Origin: Capsaspora owczarzaki ATCC 30864
Lineage: Eukaryota; Opisthokonta; Filasterea
Assembly (NCBI RefSeq): GCF_000151315.2
Contig: NW_011887305.1
Span: 364,147 to 428,146 of the forward strand
DNA length: 64,000 nucleotides
Direction: 5' to 3'
This document shows, one piece after another, positions 12,416 to 23,950 of this stretch (position 1 is its first letter; each line of letters begins with the position of its first letter). The notes beneath the pieces were generated by a model. The model had not been told where the DNA came from, ran no database searches, and saw only the letters and a program-made list of their open reading frames with translations. A program made the position numbers and the translations under genes.

Positions 12416-12590
12416 TTTGGTTCTCAGACAGTCTTCTTTGGCTTTGTATTGATCTTGTACGAAATGCTGCGTTTGCTGCGGTCGACGACTGGCAGCAGCG
12501 GTCGTCCTTCCGCAGCCCCCCCTTCCTGTTGTCGGACAAAGCAATGGACGTCGGGATCAATGCATATTCAAAGAGATTTCTAGCCTGACG

Positions 12591-13044
12591 ATGCCACACC
12601 GCGCAATGAGCAGCGGCAACAAGGGACCAGGACACGGAGCCAGCAGTGGACAGCGACCCCCTGCTCATGCTGGTGCTGGTGCTGCTGCTGCTGGTGCTGG
12701 ATCAGCTCGCTACACTGGAGGAGGCGCCCAGACACACAACCACCCTGCTCACGGGCAGCAGCGCGATCAGGCTTGGGGACAGCGTCGTGATGGTCCTGCT
12801 ACTAGTGGCCAGTCGTCCTACACTCCTGGTGGAGCCGCGGCAGGTGCTCAAGCTCGTTACGCTGGCGGAGCCCAGACGTACCAAGGCGGTGCGCATCGTG
12901 GAGGCGCTCAAGGGCAGACTTTCGGCGGGCGTCGCGACGGCCCTCCAGGTGGCCAGTCTCAGCGCGGACGAGACCACACTGCTCAGAGCTCTGACACAAA
13001 CAATGCACGCATTCCCGCTGCCGCCATCGCTGCTGCTGCTGCTA

Positions 13045-13076
<32 letters not shown>

Positions 13077-14830
13077 ACTCCTGCTGCTGCTACAGAGAGC
13101 ACCGACCTCGATCGCTCTGCCAAAGGCGTCCGCAAGCATGACTCGCGCGCTCTGCGTGAACGCCAACTGCGGGACGAAGACGATGAAAATGACAACGACG
13201 AGTATGTCAGGGAGGAGGACGAGGATGAGGACATGGAAAATGAGGATGCAGGACCCAATCGGAGGTACCGAGGCGATCTGATTGGCGACACGCTGCTGCC
13301 TGGAAGCATCCGCGTCCACGGGAAGGAGGAACGGCCCAAGATCGTTGGGACCAAGACCCAACGCATGCATCACATGAACAAACAGCAACGCGTGCAGGCT
13401 GCCCAGGAGGATTTGAAGCTCGAAGTGTTGAGCTCGAGCGCCCTTCCTCCCACCTCTGGCAACTACCAGAAAGCGCTAAACCGCATTCCCGCGGCAGTCG
13501 TAGCGCCAGGCCTTGCCACTGCCTTGCGCGGGCCGTCCAAGCCTGCTCATTTCCAAGGCGGGCGCACGACTGCGAGTGAGCGCGACCAGCAAAAGTTTGA
13601 AAAGCAAGTCCAAGAGGAAATGGCTGTTGTTGTCAAACGCGAAACCGAGAAGCTGCACAAGCCCATTCCGATGGACAAAGTGCGTATCGTTAGGGTGTGT
13701 GCGTGGTGGTGGTGGGGGTGCGTTGTAAACGACGGATGATTTCATCAGTAGTTTGGTTTTCTTGTTTTGACATCTTTTGGCAGCTGCAAGAGGTGATTGG
13801 CAACCGGCTGGTCATTCTGCTGGACGAGAATCGAGCCATGGTGAGCCGGGCACCGCCGAAATCGGCAGCAGCACCACCAGCTACTGCAGTGCCTCCTCCT
13901 ACCCCGGAGGGCCAGCCCAAATTGGATGCGGCTGCGAAGGCAGAGCTCAAAGCAGCCGAGCGCGCCCGCAAGCTTGCCGCTCTTCGTGAAGCAGCATACT
14001 CGGCCGCAGAGATTGTGGAGCTGGCGCAGCAGCGCAAGTGCGACATTTCGCTGATTGACACCCAGCCCGAGCGCATCACGTTGCAACTCGCATCAACGGC
14101 CATTTTCGAGAAGGCAGAGGCTGAAATGAAAAACCGCCTCGCACAGGCCGAAAGTGCCATCCGCACCAAGATTCGCAACTTTAACAACCGAAAGGAGGTG
14201 CAGCTCACCAACTCGACCGCCGAGAATGACTTGAAGCTCAAGATTGTCCGCGCACGACGCTTCCTCAAGCGGGGAAACCTGGTCATGATTACGGTACTCT
14301 TCCGTCGCGCGAGAAAGCGCACTGCCAAGCCGTTCAACCGCCAAGACCAAGAGCGTCAGATGAAGCTGATCATGGACGCCATCTCGGATATTTCGACGAC
14401 AGGCCCCGAGCACTTTGTCCTCAAAACAACCATGATGAGTTGTCTGTTTATGCCAAACGAGAAGGCCAAGGACGCCGTGGTCAACATTTACAATCCGACT
14501 GAAGAGGAGGACGACGACGATGACGACGACGAGGACGATCTCGAGAGCGAAGACGAAGAAGACAGCAGCAGCGACGATGACGACAGCAGCAGCAGCGACG
14601 ATGACAGCAGCAGCAGCAGCGACGACGACGACGACGAGCAAGGCCAAAATGCACCCGCTGTTCAGTCGAACAAGAACGCCAAGAAGCAAGGCGGCAAAGC
14701 CCCCGCAGAAACCAAGCCCACCGAGAAGCCAGCCATGTCCAAGTACCAGATGAAACTCTTGCAACGACAGCAGGCGGGGTCGCAACCGCAGCAAGCCCAG
14801 TACCAGCCGCGCTCCTCGTCCAAGCAGTGA
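12591..14830 (+). CDS. Translation initiation factor IF-3-like protein, probably mitochondrial
   Basis: Two exons, 12591-13679 and 13784-14830, joined in phase 0, give 711 residues. That is several times longer than a typical IF-3. The IF-3 C-terminal domain is at about residues 485-590: K-I-R-N-F, then D-L-K-L-K-I-V-R-A-R-R-F-L-K-R-G, then V-M-I-T-V-L-F-R. A weaker N-domain-like stretch precedes it. IF-3 binds the small ribosomal subunit and checks initiator tRNA pairing. The first 360 residues are Gly/Gln/Ala-rich, with poly-Ala from GCT/GCA-type runs and a patch of acidic residues; the tail (about 606-650) is Ser/Asp/Glu-rich. The chosen start has no strong presequence, but an ATG at 12464 in another frame begins a targeting-like peptide (M-L-R-L-L-R-S). 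A poly(A) signal lies at 14866. Confidence 0.7.
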
Positions 14831-14865
14831 TTATGATGCCTGCCTGCGAGCTTGTTGCTGCCCAC

Positions 14866-14871
14866 AATAAA
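14866..14871 (+). terminator. Poly(A) signal AATAAA of the IF-3-like gene
   Basis: AATAAA 36 bases after the stop codon, in the 245-base convergent gap between this gene and the formin gene. Confidence 0.55.
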
Positions 14872-15075
14872 CGAGAATCATTCAATTACTCGTCAACTTT
14901 GCAAAGAAAACAAAATGCAAACAAGGGAAGGGGAGGGGGCGGGGGCAACATTGTGTTGGATCTGATAAATTCGAATATCACGCATGACAACACACCACAG
15001 AAATTGACATGAAACAAAGAAAACAAAAGGCAGCAAGATACGACAAAAAACAAGGTGTGTGTGTGTGGGAGATGT

Positions 15076-18000
15076 TTAATCATCGTCACCGCCACCAATC
15101 TTGCTGAGGAGGGACGCGGCATCGGAGCCAATGCTTTCGCCTTCTTCTTTGTCCTTGCGACGGCGGCCACCAGCAGCGCCTGCCGCACGTTTTGGTCGCT
15201 CTCTGTCGAGATAATACAGGATGAAATAACGTGAGCACCGTGAACAAAAAAAGGCATCGCGTCGAAGCATAAAAAAAAAAAAAACCTTACCGGGCAAACG
15301 CAGTACCGCTGCGAAGGGATGCAATAAGATCGTCCATGACACCCTTTTGGTCGCCCTCTTCGTCGATGACAGTCTTGCGCTTGTCCTTTTCCGACTTGAG
15401 ACGAGCAGCCTCCTTCTCGGCCTTCTCAGCAGCACGCTTGGCCTCGCGCTCTTCGGCCTCGCGCTTCTTGACGTTGTCCTTGTGAGCATCCTGCCAAGGT
15501 ACAAAAAAAGGAAGAAGAGGTCAGAAACTGAACCAGAGCATGCTGCAGGAAAAGCAACCCCCCCCACGAAACGCGCCACATACATCAATGCCCTGGACAA
15601 AGGTGCGGAAAACGCCAAAGATTTCTTCAGGGGTGGCCGTCTTGGGATCTTCGCCATAAAGCGTCACAACCTCCTCAAAGACCTTGGTCATTCGCTCAAA
15701 CATGTCTGAAAGATCCTTGAACTGGCTCGAGGCCTTGTCAATGAAAGCGCCCATCACGTCCTTGTACTTGTCGCCCGCAGGGGCGTTGACGGACAGCTCG
15801 AGTTCCTTCTTGACAGCTTCAATACCCTTGCGGAGGTCGTTAAAGTCGGCACCAATGGTCGCGAGCGACACTGAGACACGGAGACAATTAGGTTGAGAAA
15901 AAAAAGTTAGTGTTGCAACCCTCTATCGGGGCAAACTGCCTCTCTCGCATGTGCAGAACGAAAAACAAAACGAAACAAAACAAACGAAATCATGCACGTA
16001 CTGCGAGCGGCACGCTCTAAATCGCGGAGTTCATCACCAAAAGTGAGCAGCTCGGGACGCTTCTTTTCGAGCAAATCCGCGAGGAAGTGCAACAAGGTCT
16101 GCTTGTTGTCGTGGGTCTTGGTGTTGCCAAACTGCAGATTGGCAGAAACGCGCACAGGGTAAGTACAAAACGCGACCCGTTCAAAACTCCTCGCATATTC
16201 CCATTGTTTGTCACGCGTTGGTCAATCTTGAAACCACGGGCACCGGCGTTACGCGAGCCAGAGTTCATGTAGTTACCGACAAGCAGCACCATCTACACAG
16301 CCAAAGCAAGAAAAAAAATGCAACAACAAGAAAGTGAGAACAACCCGCATCATCCCCTCTTGCTGTTTTCATCTATCTTGCAAAACCGCACCTCAAGCAC
16401 GCTGCGAAGCTTCTTGCTGTCCTTGATCTGATCAGCGGCCGAAAGCACAGAGACAACGTCACAGAGACAACGTCAGGCTTGATTTCACCCAACAGCTCGG
16501 GGAACTTGAGCTGGAAGAGCATGGTCGTGAGACGCGACTCGATGCGTGTGGCAGGGTAAGAAGAAGAAAGGAAAACCAATAATCCGGTGCGTCAGACTAA
16601 ATCCTGTCTTCGCTTCAAGAAAAGCCCCTTCTGATCGCCTTCGACCTCACCTCCATCACAAACTGATCCGCTCGGCTCAAGGGAGAAGGATCGGCCTTGA
16701 AGGGCTCAAGAGCCTGGAGTTCTTCCTTGGAGGGAACAAACTTGAGGAACTGGTTGATGGTCTGCTCAGGCAAAAGCTCGGGGTCGCACTTCAAAATGGC
16801 ACCCTTCATCGTGGCAAAGTCCATCTTGAGACGACCAAGCATGATGGCTGCGTTCCGAGGAGGCGGGCGGAAATCGGTGAGCACCAGCAGACAAACGAGT
16901 TCAATCTTCTTTCCCCCCCCCCCAAAAAAAAAACACGACAAAACACAACCAACACAACCAACAAAACACTTACAAACGTTGTACGCCTTCTTGCCGTCAA
17001 TCACGGACATTTCCTTGATCTTTTGCACCGGCGGGGCATCGCTCTCTTCGGCATCGTTGGTCTTGGCCTTCTTGGCGCAGAAGAGCGACTCGAGGTTCTT
17101 AAAGTCCATGTCGCCTTCCCAGTTGCTCTCGTCGAGCTTGCCCCAGATCGTGTCGCTGGCGGCGCGGGCGTTGACCTTGGTCCAGTTGATGCGCTTCATC
17201 TGCACGCTCGGCTTGTACTTGTTCAAGTCCTCTTGGGGCGGCGGTGGGCCAAAGCCGGGCATGCCAGGCGGTGGCGGTGGGCCACCAGGCGGCGGCGGCG
17301 GACCACCTCCCGGCGGCGGAGGCGGAGGCGGCGGACCACCACCCGGCGGTGGCGGAGGAGGCGGGGGACCTCCACCCATCATCGGCGGAGGCGGCGGCGG
17401 CGGCGGGCCACCCATGGGCGGTGGCGGCGGGGGTGCGCCACCTTCCGAGTCTCCGCCAGTGGCAGTGGACTCACCGCCACTGCCGCCACTGCCGCCACGC
17501 GAGCCGCCGCCAGCAGCAGCGGCAGCCTGCGCCTCGGCAACTTGGCGCTGGGCCTCCTCGAGCTTGGTCGTGAACTCTGTGACCTTGGTTTTGAGCTCGT
17601 CCATCTCCTTGTTGAGCTTGGTCTCGTTCTCGACCTTGTTCTGGTTGAGCGCCTCAAACTCGCGCTTGAGCTTGGCAATCTGCTCCTCTTGCTCGGCGAG
17701 CGTGTCCTGGTCGACAAAGCCGCGGATGATGGGCTCGACGTCGAGCGAGAAGGTGCCCTGGAAGTCGGGATCGATGCCGTTGCGGCGCAAGACCATTTGG
17801 GACACGGCTTCGTCAATGAGGCGGTAGTACTTTGGCCGGGTGACGTGGTCGTCGCGGATGAGCATCAAGTGCTGGAGGACGGACAGGAAGTGCGCGTCTG
17901 CGGGCGTGTCGGCGACGAGGTTGCGCAAGAGGTGGAAAATCTCCTCGGGATCGGCCATCTCCATCTGCAGCTGACCAAAGCGATCCAGCAACTCGGTGTA

Positions 18001-19192
18001 GTCGTACTGGGTCTCGTTGTCAAAGTACGTCAGCTGCAGATTGAGCTGCTCGGCATCGTGCGAGCGCAGCCGTGGCAGCACCTCGGCCAAGCCGAGCAGC
18101 ATAATCTCGTTACGAAGGTGCAGGCGGAAGTCGAGCTCGTCGGGCGTGTTGATGAGCGCATTGAGGAACTGCACGCAGGCAACCTGGAGGTGGCCATTGT
18201 CCGAGTCGCGCAGAACGCGGACGAGCGGCTCAAAGCGCATCTGGCGCTCCTTTTGGCGCGCCACCTGGGTGATGCCCTGCAGCACAAGTGAGTGGCCGCT
18301 CGGCGGGACGAGACACACGGCACCAAGCAATTCGAGAATCGTGGTGGTGGTCTTGACGTCGGCCGTTCCGAGCGCCAGGGCCAAAGGTCGGATGCCCTCG
18401 GCGCCCTTAATGACGGCAAACAGACCAGGGCCGTTGTTCATGAAAGCCTTAAAGCAGAGCACGCAGGCCTGCTCGATGGATTGCTCGAGCTTGTCCTTGA
18501 TGTCGTGCGAGTTGAGCTGGTACATGACGGCAAACAGGGCATCCAGGCCCGACGCCTCCTTGAACTGGCGCACCCAGAACATTGGCTGGGAGCCCAGCGA
18601 GATGCGCAGCGAGTTGAGCACCTTGAGCATCTTGTTGAACGTGGTCTTTGGGTTTCGCAGCTCGCGCACAAAGTGTTCGGGCGTGTTGTCTTCGGCGGCC
18701 ATTTTGAGCTGTAGAGGAGAAATGAAGGGGTTTTGTTTTTCAATGAGTTTTGGGTGGATTGCCACAACGGGTTTGTGACAGAAGAAGAAGAAGAAGCAGA
18801 AGAAGCAGAAGAGCGTGTTTTTACCTTGGCGGCGTTGATGAGTTGCCACTTTGCCTCTTGCGACCGCAAGCGCATCGGGACACGCGCGTCTTCCGGAATG
18901 TTCATTTCATCCTGAAATATCCCGAAACAGAAACAATAAATAAGCAAAACCAAAAAAACAAGTCGAGTGAGTTTTTCGAGTGAAAATCTGCAAAGATTGG
19001 AAAAAAAGATGAAAAAAAAAAGCAGTATTTTGGCAGCAAAAAAAAAAAAAAAAAAAAAAAAAGGGAATTCAAAACACAAACAATTTTGTAGCTTTTTGGT
19101 TTTGCTTCGCTCTGTTCTGATTCTGAGAGCAGAGCACGTTGCCAACGAAAGAACAACAAGAACGGAAAACAAGGGGGAAGAACGAAACAAAC

Positions 19193-19224
<32 letters not shown>

Positions 19225-20060
19225 TCAAACAAACCAGAAACAAAGGACAAAAAAAAAAAAAAAAAAAAAAAAAACACAACCTGAAAAAAACAAAAAAACA
19301 AAAAGGAAACAGGAAATAAAAAAAAAATACAATAAAAAAAATGCCATCGTTTCGTTTGTCAGTTGTTGTTGTTGTTGGTTTGGAAAGAGCGATTGTTCGC
19401 AGCTCAGACAGCACGGCCGAGACTCAAACTCAGACGAGAGAGACAGAACGCACGAAGACAGAAAGAAGAACGAGAAGAGAGAACGGCAGATCGCATCGCA
19501 AAAAAGAAGCAAAAAAAAATCAAAAATAAAAAATCAAAAATAAAAAATAATAAAAAAATTCCTCAAGTTTTTTTTTTTTTTTTTTTTTTGTTCAAGTCAA
19601 GAAGCTGAATGATGATGATGATGATGATGAAACTGACCATCATCTGCTCAAACTGCGCATCAAAGTCCTCCTTGGAGAGATCGGCGGGGATTTCGCTGTG
19701 CATGGCTGCGGCTGCGGCGGCTGCGGCGGCTGCGGCGGCTTGCTGGGCGGCAGCAGCGCCAGAGGCAGCGCTCACGGTTCCTGCGCCGCCCGGGCCGCCG
19801 CCAGCAGCGCGGGAGATGGTGCCTGGGGGTGCAGGGGCAGCGGCAGCAACACGCGCGAGGCACGCCTTGACGCTCGCGTTGTCGCCAGTGTAAAAGACAG
19901 CGTTGCCGTTGCCCTCGCTGGACGACAGCGACGAGGGCGCGGACGAGCTGCTGCTGGGCCCGCTGATCTCGCTGCTGTCCGCGGCACCCGAGGGGCGATC
20001 CTTGTGGTCGTCCTTGTCCTTGCGGAACATGGACTTGCCCATGCGCTTGAGCGCGCTCAT
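15076..20060 (-). CDS. Diaphanous-related formin (GBD/FH3-FH1-FH2-DAD)
   Basis: About 1,140 codons in ten exons: roughly 20060-19638, 18911-18825, 18708-16974, 16847-16651, 16560-16392, 16293-16215, 16131-16002, 15871-15584, 15490-15291 and 15202-15076. The N-terminus is Ser/Ala-rich. Exon 3 holds the armadillo-like GBD/FH3 region, a coiled coil and the FH1 proline runs (about 17237-17450). FH2 starts M-K-R-I-N-W-T-K-V and includes L-V-G-N-Y-M-N and T-L-L-H-F-L. The end has a classic DAD, M-D-D-L-I-A-S-L followed by basic residues. The protein nucleates and elongates actin and is released from autoinhibition by Rho GTPases. Oddities: a 14-base tandem duplication (16446-16473) puts part of FH2 out of frame, and the exon starting near 16560 has no AG acceptor. 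Intron 1 is 725 bases and full of homopolymers. Confidence 0.88.
16446..16473. repeat. 14-base tandem duplication inside the formin FH2 exon
   Basis: CACAGAGACAACGT occurs twice head to tail. With one copy the FH2 frame continues smoothly (V-V-S-V-L-S-A-A-D). With two, the frame shifts. Confidence 0.9.
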
Positions 20061-20555
20061 GGCTGCAGAGAAGAAGAAGAAGAAGAAGGAAGGAAGAGGG
20101 AAAAGGAAAACTGAAGGAAAAAAGAAAAAAAGAAAAAAAAAAGAATGACGCTTTTTGGTTGCAAATGCTCGTTCAATAGCTCAAAACGCTGAGAGCTGAG
20201 ATTGAGCGTTGTATGACTATCAATGGTTGGACGACGTACGCTGAGATGGTTCACATGACACGTTCACAAAAATGACAGAGGAGAAAACAGCTCATGACGT
20301 GGAAAAAGACAAGGCCGCCTCGCGCTTGACGTTAGATCCACATCCGAAGGTTGAGAATAGGTACAGTGCAAAGAAATTCAACGGAGAAACTAACCCAATG
20401 CATATGGATTGAAGGTACCGGCTTGATCAGGGTGTGCAAGAGCTCGATGCCTTGAATCTTTCGGAGTCGATCGCAACGTACTTCCTTACTCTCGACTTGT
20501 TCTCGCACCTTGCATCTCAAACTTTGGCGTCAGTCAAAACCAACAAGAACCCGTC
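20061..20555. other. Intergenic region between formin and aprataxin
   Basis: Both flanking genes are on the minus strand, so this holds the formin promoter and the aprataxin 3' untranslated region. It contains A/G-rich tracts at 20066-20145. No supported gene. Confidence 0.5.
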
Positions 20556-22514
20556 TACTTGGACGGACCAAGCGGATGTTGTTGGAGATGCTGCTTGAGG
20601 GCGGGAATGGTCCGAATTGGCGCTTGGCAAACGTGGCATTTCATGTCTGCCTTGAGCATGCTCTCGTAACGATTCGTGTCAAACTGCATGACATGGTACC
20701 ACATGACAGGTACCAAACAACAACAACAATAACAACAAAAACAAAGTCAGTGAAAACAACTGGCATTCTTTTTTTTTTTTTTTTTTTTCCGAATCACTCC
20801 ACTTGCCTTGACTTGGCCAGTGTTTTGAAGCTGCTGAACGACCTTGTCGTAGTCGACAAAGAAGGCTGTTGTAAACGAGTTCCAGTGCTTCTTGTTTTTC
20901 AAGTGAGCAGAGTCAAAGTCCTGGCTAATGACGTGCAGATGCAAGAGTCTGAAACGCATGCAACTGGAGATGAGCGAAAGCGCTCCCTTTCTGATCATCT
21001 CAGCCTCGCGTGCTAATCATGGACATCGACATTGAGCCGTACCGCATCGAAGGAACGGCATGAAATCCGATCCGAAACGAAGCAACTTGATTTCGGTTTT
21101 CGGCTTGAAGTCTGTTGAATTGGTTTTGCAGCCACAGCAACGACACGACGCTCAAATGAGCTGGAAGGGCTCAAATGAGCTGGAAGGGCTGCAAAGTAGA
21201 GCCCCGGTAACCAAAGCAATGCTCACCTGGAGACTGCAAAATCCGCCCGCTCTTTCATTTTTTCGAGCGCCGTCACACTTTCAATTTCCGTCAGAGGAAG
21301 GACCAAGAGATGATGCTTGGCCTGATGTTCAATTGCGCAGTCAATGCAAGTCACCCCACAAAACCCCAAAACAAACAAAAAAAAGGACGCAATTTCAAAA
21401 GACCGAGGTGAGACCAACCGTACCTTGGCAAATTTATCTCGAATCGTCATTGTGTGCTTGTCTAGAAAGAAGGTATCAGCCTTGTATCGATCTGGATGAC
21501 GAATGTAGTCATACAACGCGTTGGACCAGTTTCCCTGAAATGGCGGCGCAGCTCTGTGAGCGGGAGATGACGGCGCAGTTTTCTGCCCCGCTGGCGATGC
21601 AACCAATGCATCAAATGCATTCTTTGGCGCTCTTGTTGCAGCAGCAGCTATTATAGCTGGAGACCTTGGCGTTGATCGCGTCGTGGCAGACAGTTCTTCA
21701 ATCTCGTCTTCGCTGTCCGTCTCATCCTGTTCGATACGAGCCTAAGAGAACTCGCACGTCAGCCAAACTACAACCTTCTGGTGACCAACATCATGATTGA
21801 AAACCCGAAACGTACCCACTTGGCAGCAACCTCAGGAACGAGCGGCTCGGCAGCTGGTCGTGTTGATCGACCGGACGGCTTGGACACGATCGCAGACTCG
21901 ACAGACGGCTTGTTGGATGATTGTGCATTCGACTTGGTATCGACTTGGATGGGTAATGCAGGAATTGCAGGACTTGCAGGAATTGCATGATTGGACGCTC
22001 GAATTGGCTCAATGATCAGTCTGTGAGGGAACGTTGAGGTCGCTGGCAGGAAGAGCTCGACGTCCACGCGACCCGCAGATCCATCGAGTGCAATCTGATC
22101 TGATCTTGAGCTGAGGAGCGTCCTGTTGACCACCGACGGGTGCTTACCGCACTGTGCCAAAGGATTGAGAGATTCTCGTCAATGCTCACTACGTTTGTAC
22201 GTCTGGCGTTTCAGATGTAAAGTTACTCATAGGCTCGATTGGAGGTACCTGTTGAACTTGCATCTGACCTGTAGCGGCTGAAAATCGCACTTTGACTGTT
22301 GCAGAATAAACCCCAATGAAACGCGCGTCTCAGATTTTGAGTGTAATTTCTAAGCGCAACGTTGTGCTCCATTTTTGCAGCGATTTACTCTGTTCACGCG
22401 AGCAGCCGAGGTCGGTGATGCCGGTCTGCTCAGTTCTGCCAATGCTTGTTGCTCCATCTCTGCATTGGAGCCGCTCGCGGCCGCCTGGCTCGACAAAAGC
22501 GGCGCGGAACATGG
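20556..22514 (-). CDS. APTX: Aprataxin (FHA-HIT-C2H2 zinc finger DNA deadenylase)
   Basis: Eight exons, roughly 22514-22389, 22295-22249, 22151-21816, 21741-21424, 21321-21227, 21111-21043, 20948-20813 and 20683-20556; phases fit, about 417 residues. The N-terminal FHA domain has I-G-R-T-E-Q-T-G-I and C-S-R-E-Q, then G-K-H-P-S-V-V-N. A Ser/Pro/acidic linker leads to the HIT domain, which opens N-W-S-N-A-L and contains H-L-L-V-L-P and [11 protein letters not shown], then [10 protein letters not shown]. The end is a C2H2 finger, C-H-V-C...H-L-Q-Q-H. Aprataxin removes AMP from aborted ligation ends; the FHA domain binds phosphorylated XRCC1/XRCC4 in animals. The first His of the H-x-H-x-H motif is Leu here, but the middle catalytic His is kept. 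The donor of exon 7 (GTCAAG) is weak. Confidence 0.9.
21150..21187. repeat. 19-base tandem duplication in an aprataxin intron
   Basis: GCTCAAATGAGCTGGAAGG is present twice in a row, within the intron between the fifth and sixth coding exons. It does not affect coding. Confidence 0.9.
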
Positions 22515-22881
22515 AAGGAGCAGAAAATGGCAAAGTAAAAGACTGAGCTTGCTTAGACCGAAAATTAAAAAGGAATTTCATCAAAAGGACGCTTGGTGTC
22601 GAATAATGATGCTGGAATATGGATGAGGGGGCGAGAGAGCGAGGTGAAAAGGGAGGAGACTTGGGAAACGCACACATCGAAACAATTCGCTCTTTTCCAG
22701 CAAGGAGTCTTGCTCGCGCTCTTCTGACGCTAAATTGTCACTTCTAGGACTTTGACCCTTGTACAGAATTGAACGAAATGGCCCCGGTCTGCCATAGGCC
22801 ACAAGTGCATTGTGATTGTATTGGTACAAAGCTGAATGCTGGTGCATTCTTCAAACTTGAATGCGGTCATCAACTGCCCCA
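22515..22881. other. Intergenic region between aprataxin and UFM1
   Basis: A 367-base gap, head of aprataxin to tail of UFM1, both on the minus strand. The open frames here are short and compositionally unconvincing. Nothing further seen. Confidence 0.5.
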
Positions 22882-23950
22882 CTACGCGCTGCCGACACGA
22901 TCACGAGGAATCAATCGAAGCTCGCTGAACAGATTGTCAGGTAAAAAGTCCAGAAGTGAGCGGCAGGCAGTCGACGTCGATCTTTCTATTTGACCAAGCT
23001 TATTACCTGCCATGCTTGAGGAAAACGTTGCCTAATCAAAGTAGACAAACAGAAAGTGAACAAGCACATATACAAGGTGAACAGCGATGAACAAACCAAC
23101 CATAAAACAAACTAGACAAGCAAGAATGCACAAACCTGCGCTCTGTGCCGGGTTGATGCCAATACCATCTGCCAAAAGTTCCAATAGATGCAACAAGCAG
23201 AGTAACGTCAACAATAGCACCAACAAAAGCCACAGCAACACCAACATCGAGGCACAGCGCCAATCGCCAATCGCTACCGTTTGTGATGATGGCGCTGGTG
23301 GCCGGCGGCACTCGGAACTGTCCCAAGGCACACACCCATAAATGAATACGTGACACACAATGATACACCTCACATCACTGCATCAAGCGAGACCACAAAC
23401 CTCTTCGGCAGCAAACTTGAGCACTGCAGTGAACGGCGCGACCTCTGGCACACTCAGTCTGTCCACAAAACCCCGCGTCCCCCCATTGTACCAAACAAAC
23501 ACAAACACCAGAATCTCCAAATGAGTGCAAGATGGGTCGCAGCGACATCCGCATTGAAAGCTCAGTGGAAATGCATTGGCGTCCGCGCAGTTTCGTCTCC
23601 GTCATGTCCTGGTGGGATCCGCCTGCTCCATGGCTGAACTTCCATGCATGCTGTGCTTCATCCTGTCATCCAGTCCAGTCCATGGCAGGCCAGGCAAGTG
23701 GGGACTTCAGGCTTCTCGTCCAACGCCGTTCCTTGCTTTCCCCCATGTCCGCCGCGTAGCCTTCGCTTCCGTCCCATGCGGTCAGGTTGGACTTGGTTGA
23801 AAGCGAAGAGCTGTTTACACTTTGAATGGCAGCTTGGGATCGGACGTCAATGTGATCTTGAAGGTGACCTTCGACCTGTCATTTCTGAAGATTAGCAATG
23901 GAAGCTCAATCAATGGTCAATCATCGAGACTGTTGTTTGCAGGCTGACAT
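22882..23950 (-). CDS. UFM1: Ubiquitin-fold modifier 1
   Basis: Seven tiny exons: about 23950-23949 (start), 23875-23819, 23458-23401, 23318-23278, 23168-23136, 23031-23007 and 22924-22882. They give an 85-residue protein, the same length as human UFM1. Landmarks are S-K-V-T-F-K-I-T-L-T-S-D-P, L-S-V-P-E, F-T-A-V-L-K-F-A-A-E-E, A-T-S-A-I-I-T-N, D-G-I-G-I-N-P-A-Q, V-F-L-K-H-G and R-D-R-V-G-S-A. UFM1 is conjugated by UBA5, UFC1 and UFL1, mainly to ribosomal protein uL24 at the ER. The exposed end must be V-G, so the last two residues (S-A; S-C in human) would be trimmed by a UFSP protease. The start codon is probably split by intron 1 (AT at 23950-23949, G at 23875). No single open frame exceeds about 20 codons of real coding. 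Confidence 0.9.

Noticed and set aside
12646-13281. Leu-rich open frame on the plus strand
   Set aside because: It is another frame of the CTG/GCT-rich head of the IF-3-like gene and has no codon or family support.
16546-18291. A 581-codon open frame on the plus strand opposite the formin
   Set aside because: It is the antisense shadow of the GC-rich FH3/FH1 exon; Arg/Gly-rich repeats mirror the proline runs, and the minus strand encodes a clear formin.
23032-23373. A hydrophobic 113-codon minus-strand frame as a small membrane protein
   Set aside because: It reads across two UFM1 introns; its Leu-rich middle is intronic, and the true exons there are in other frames.
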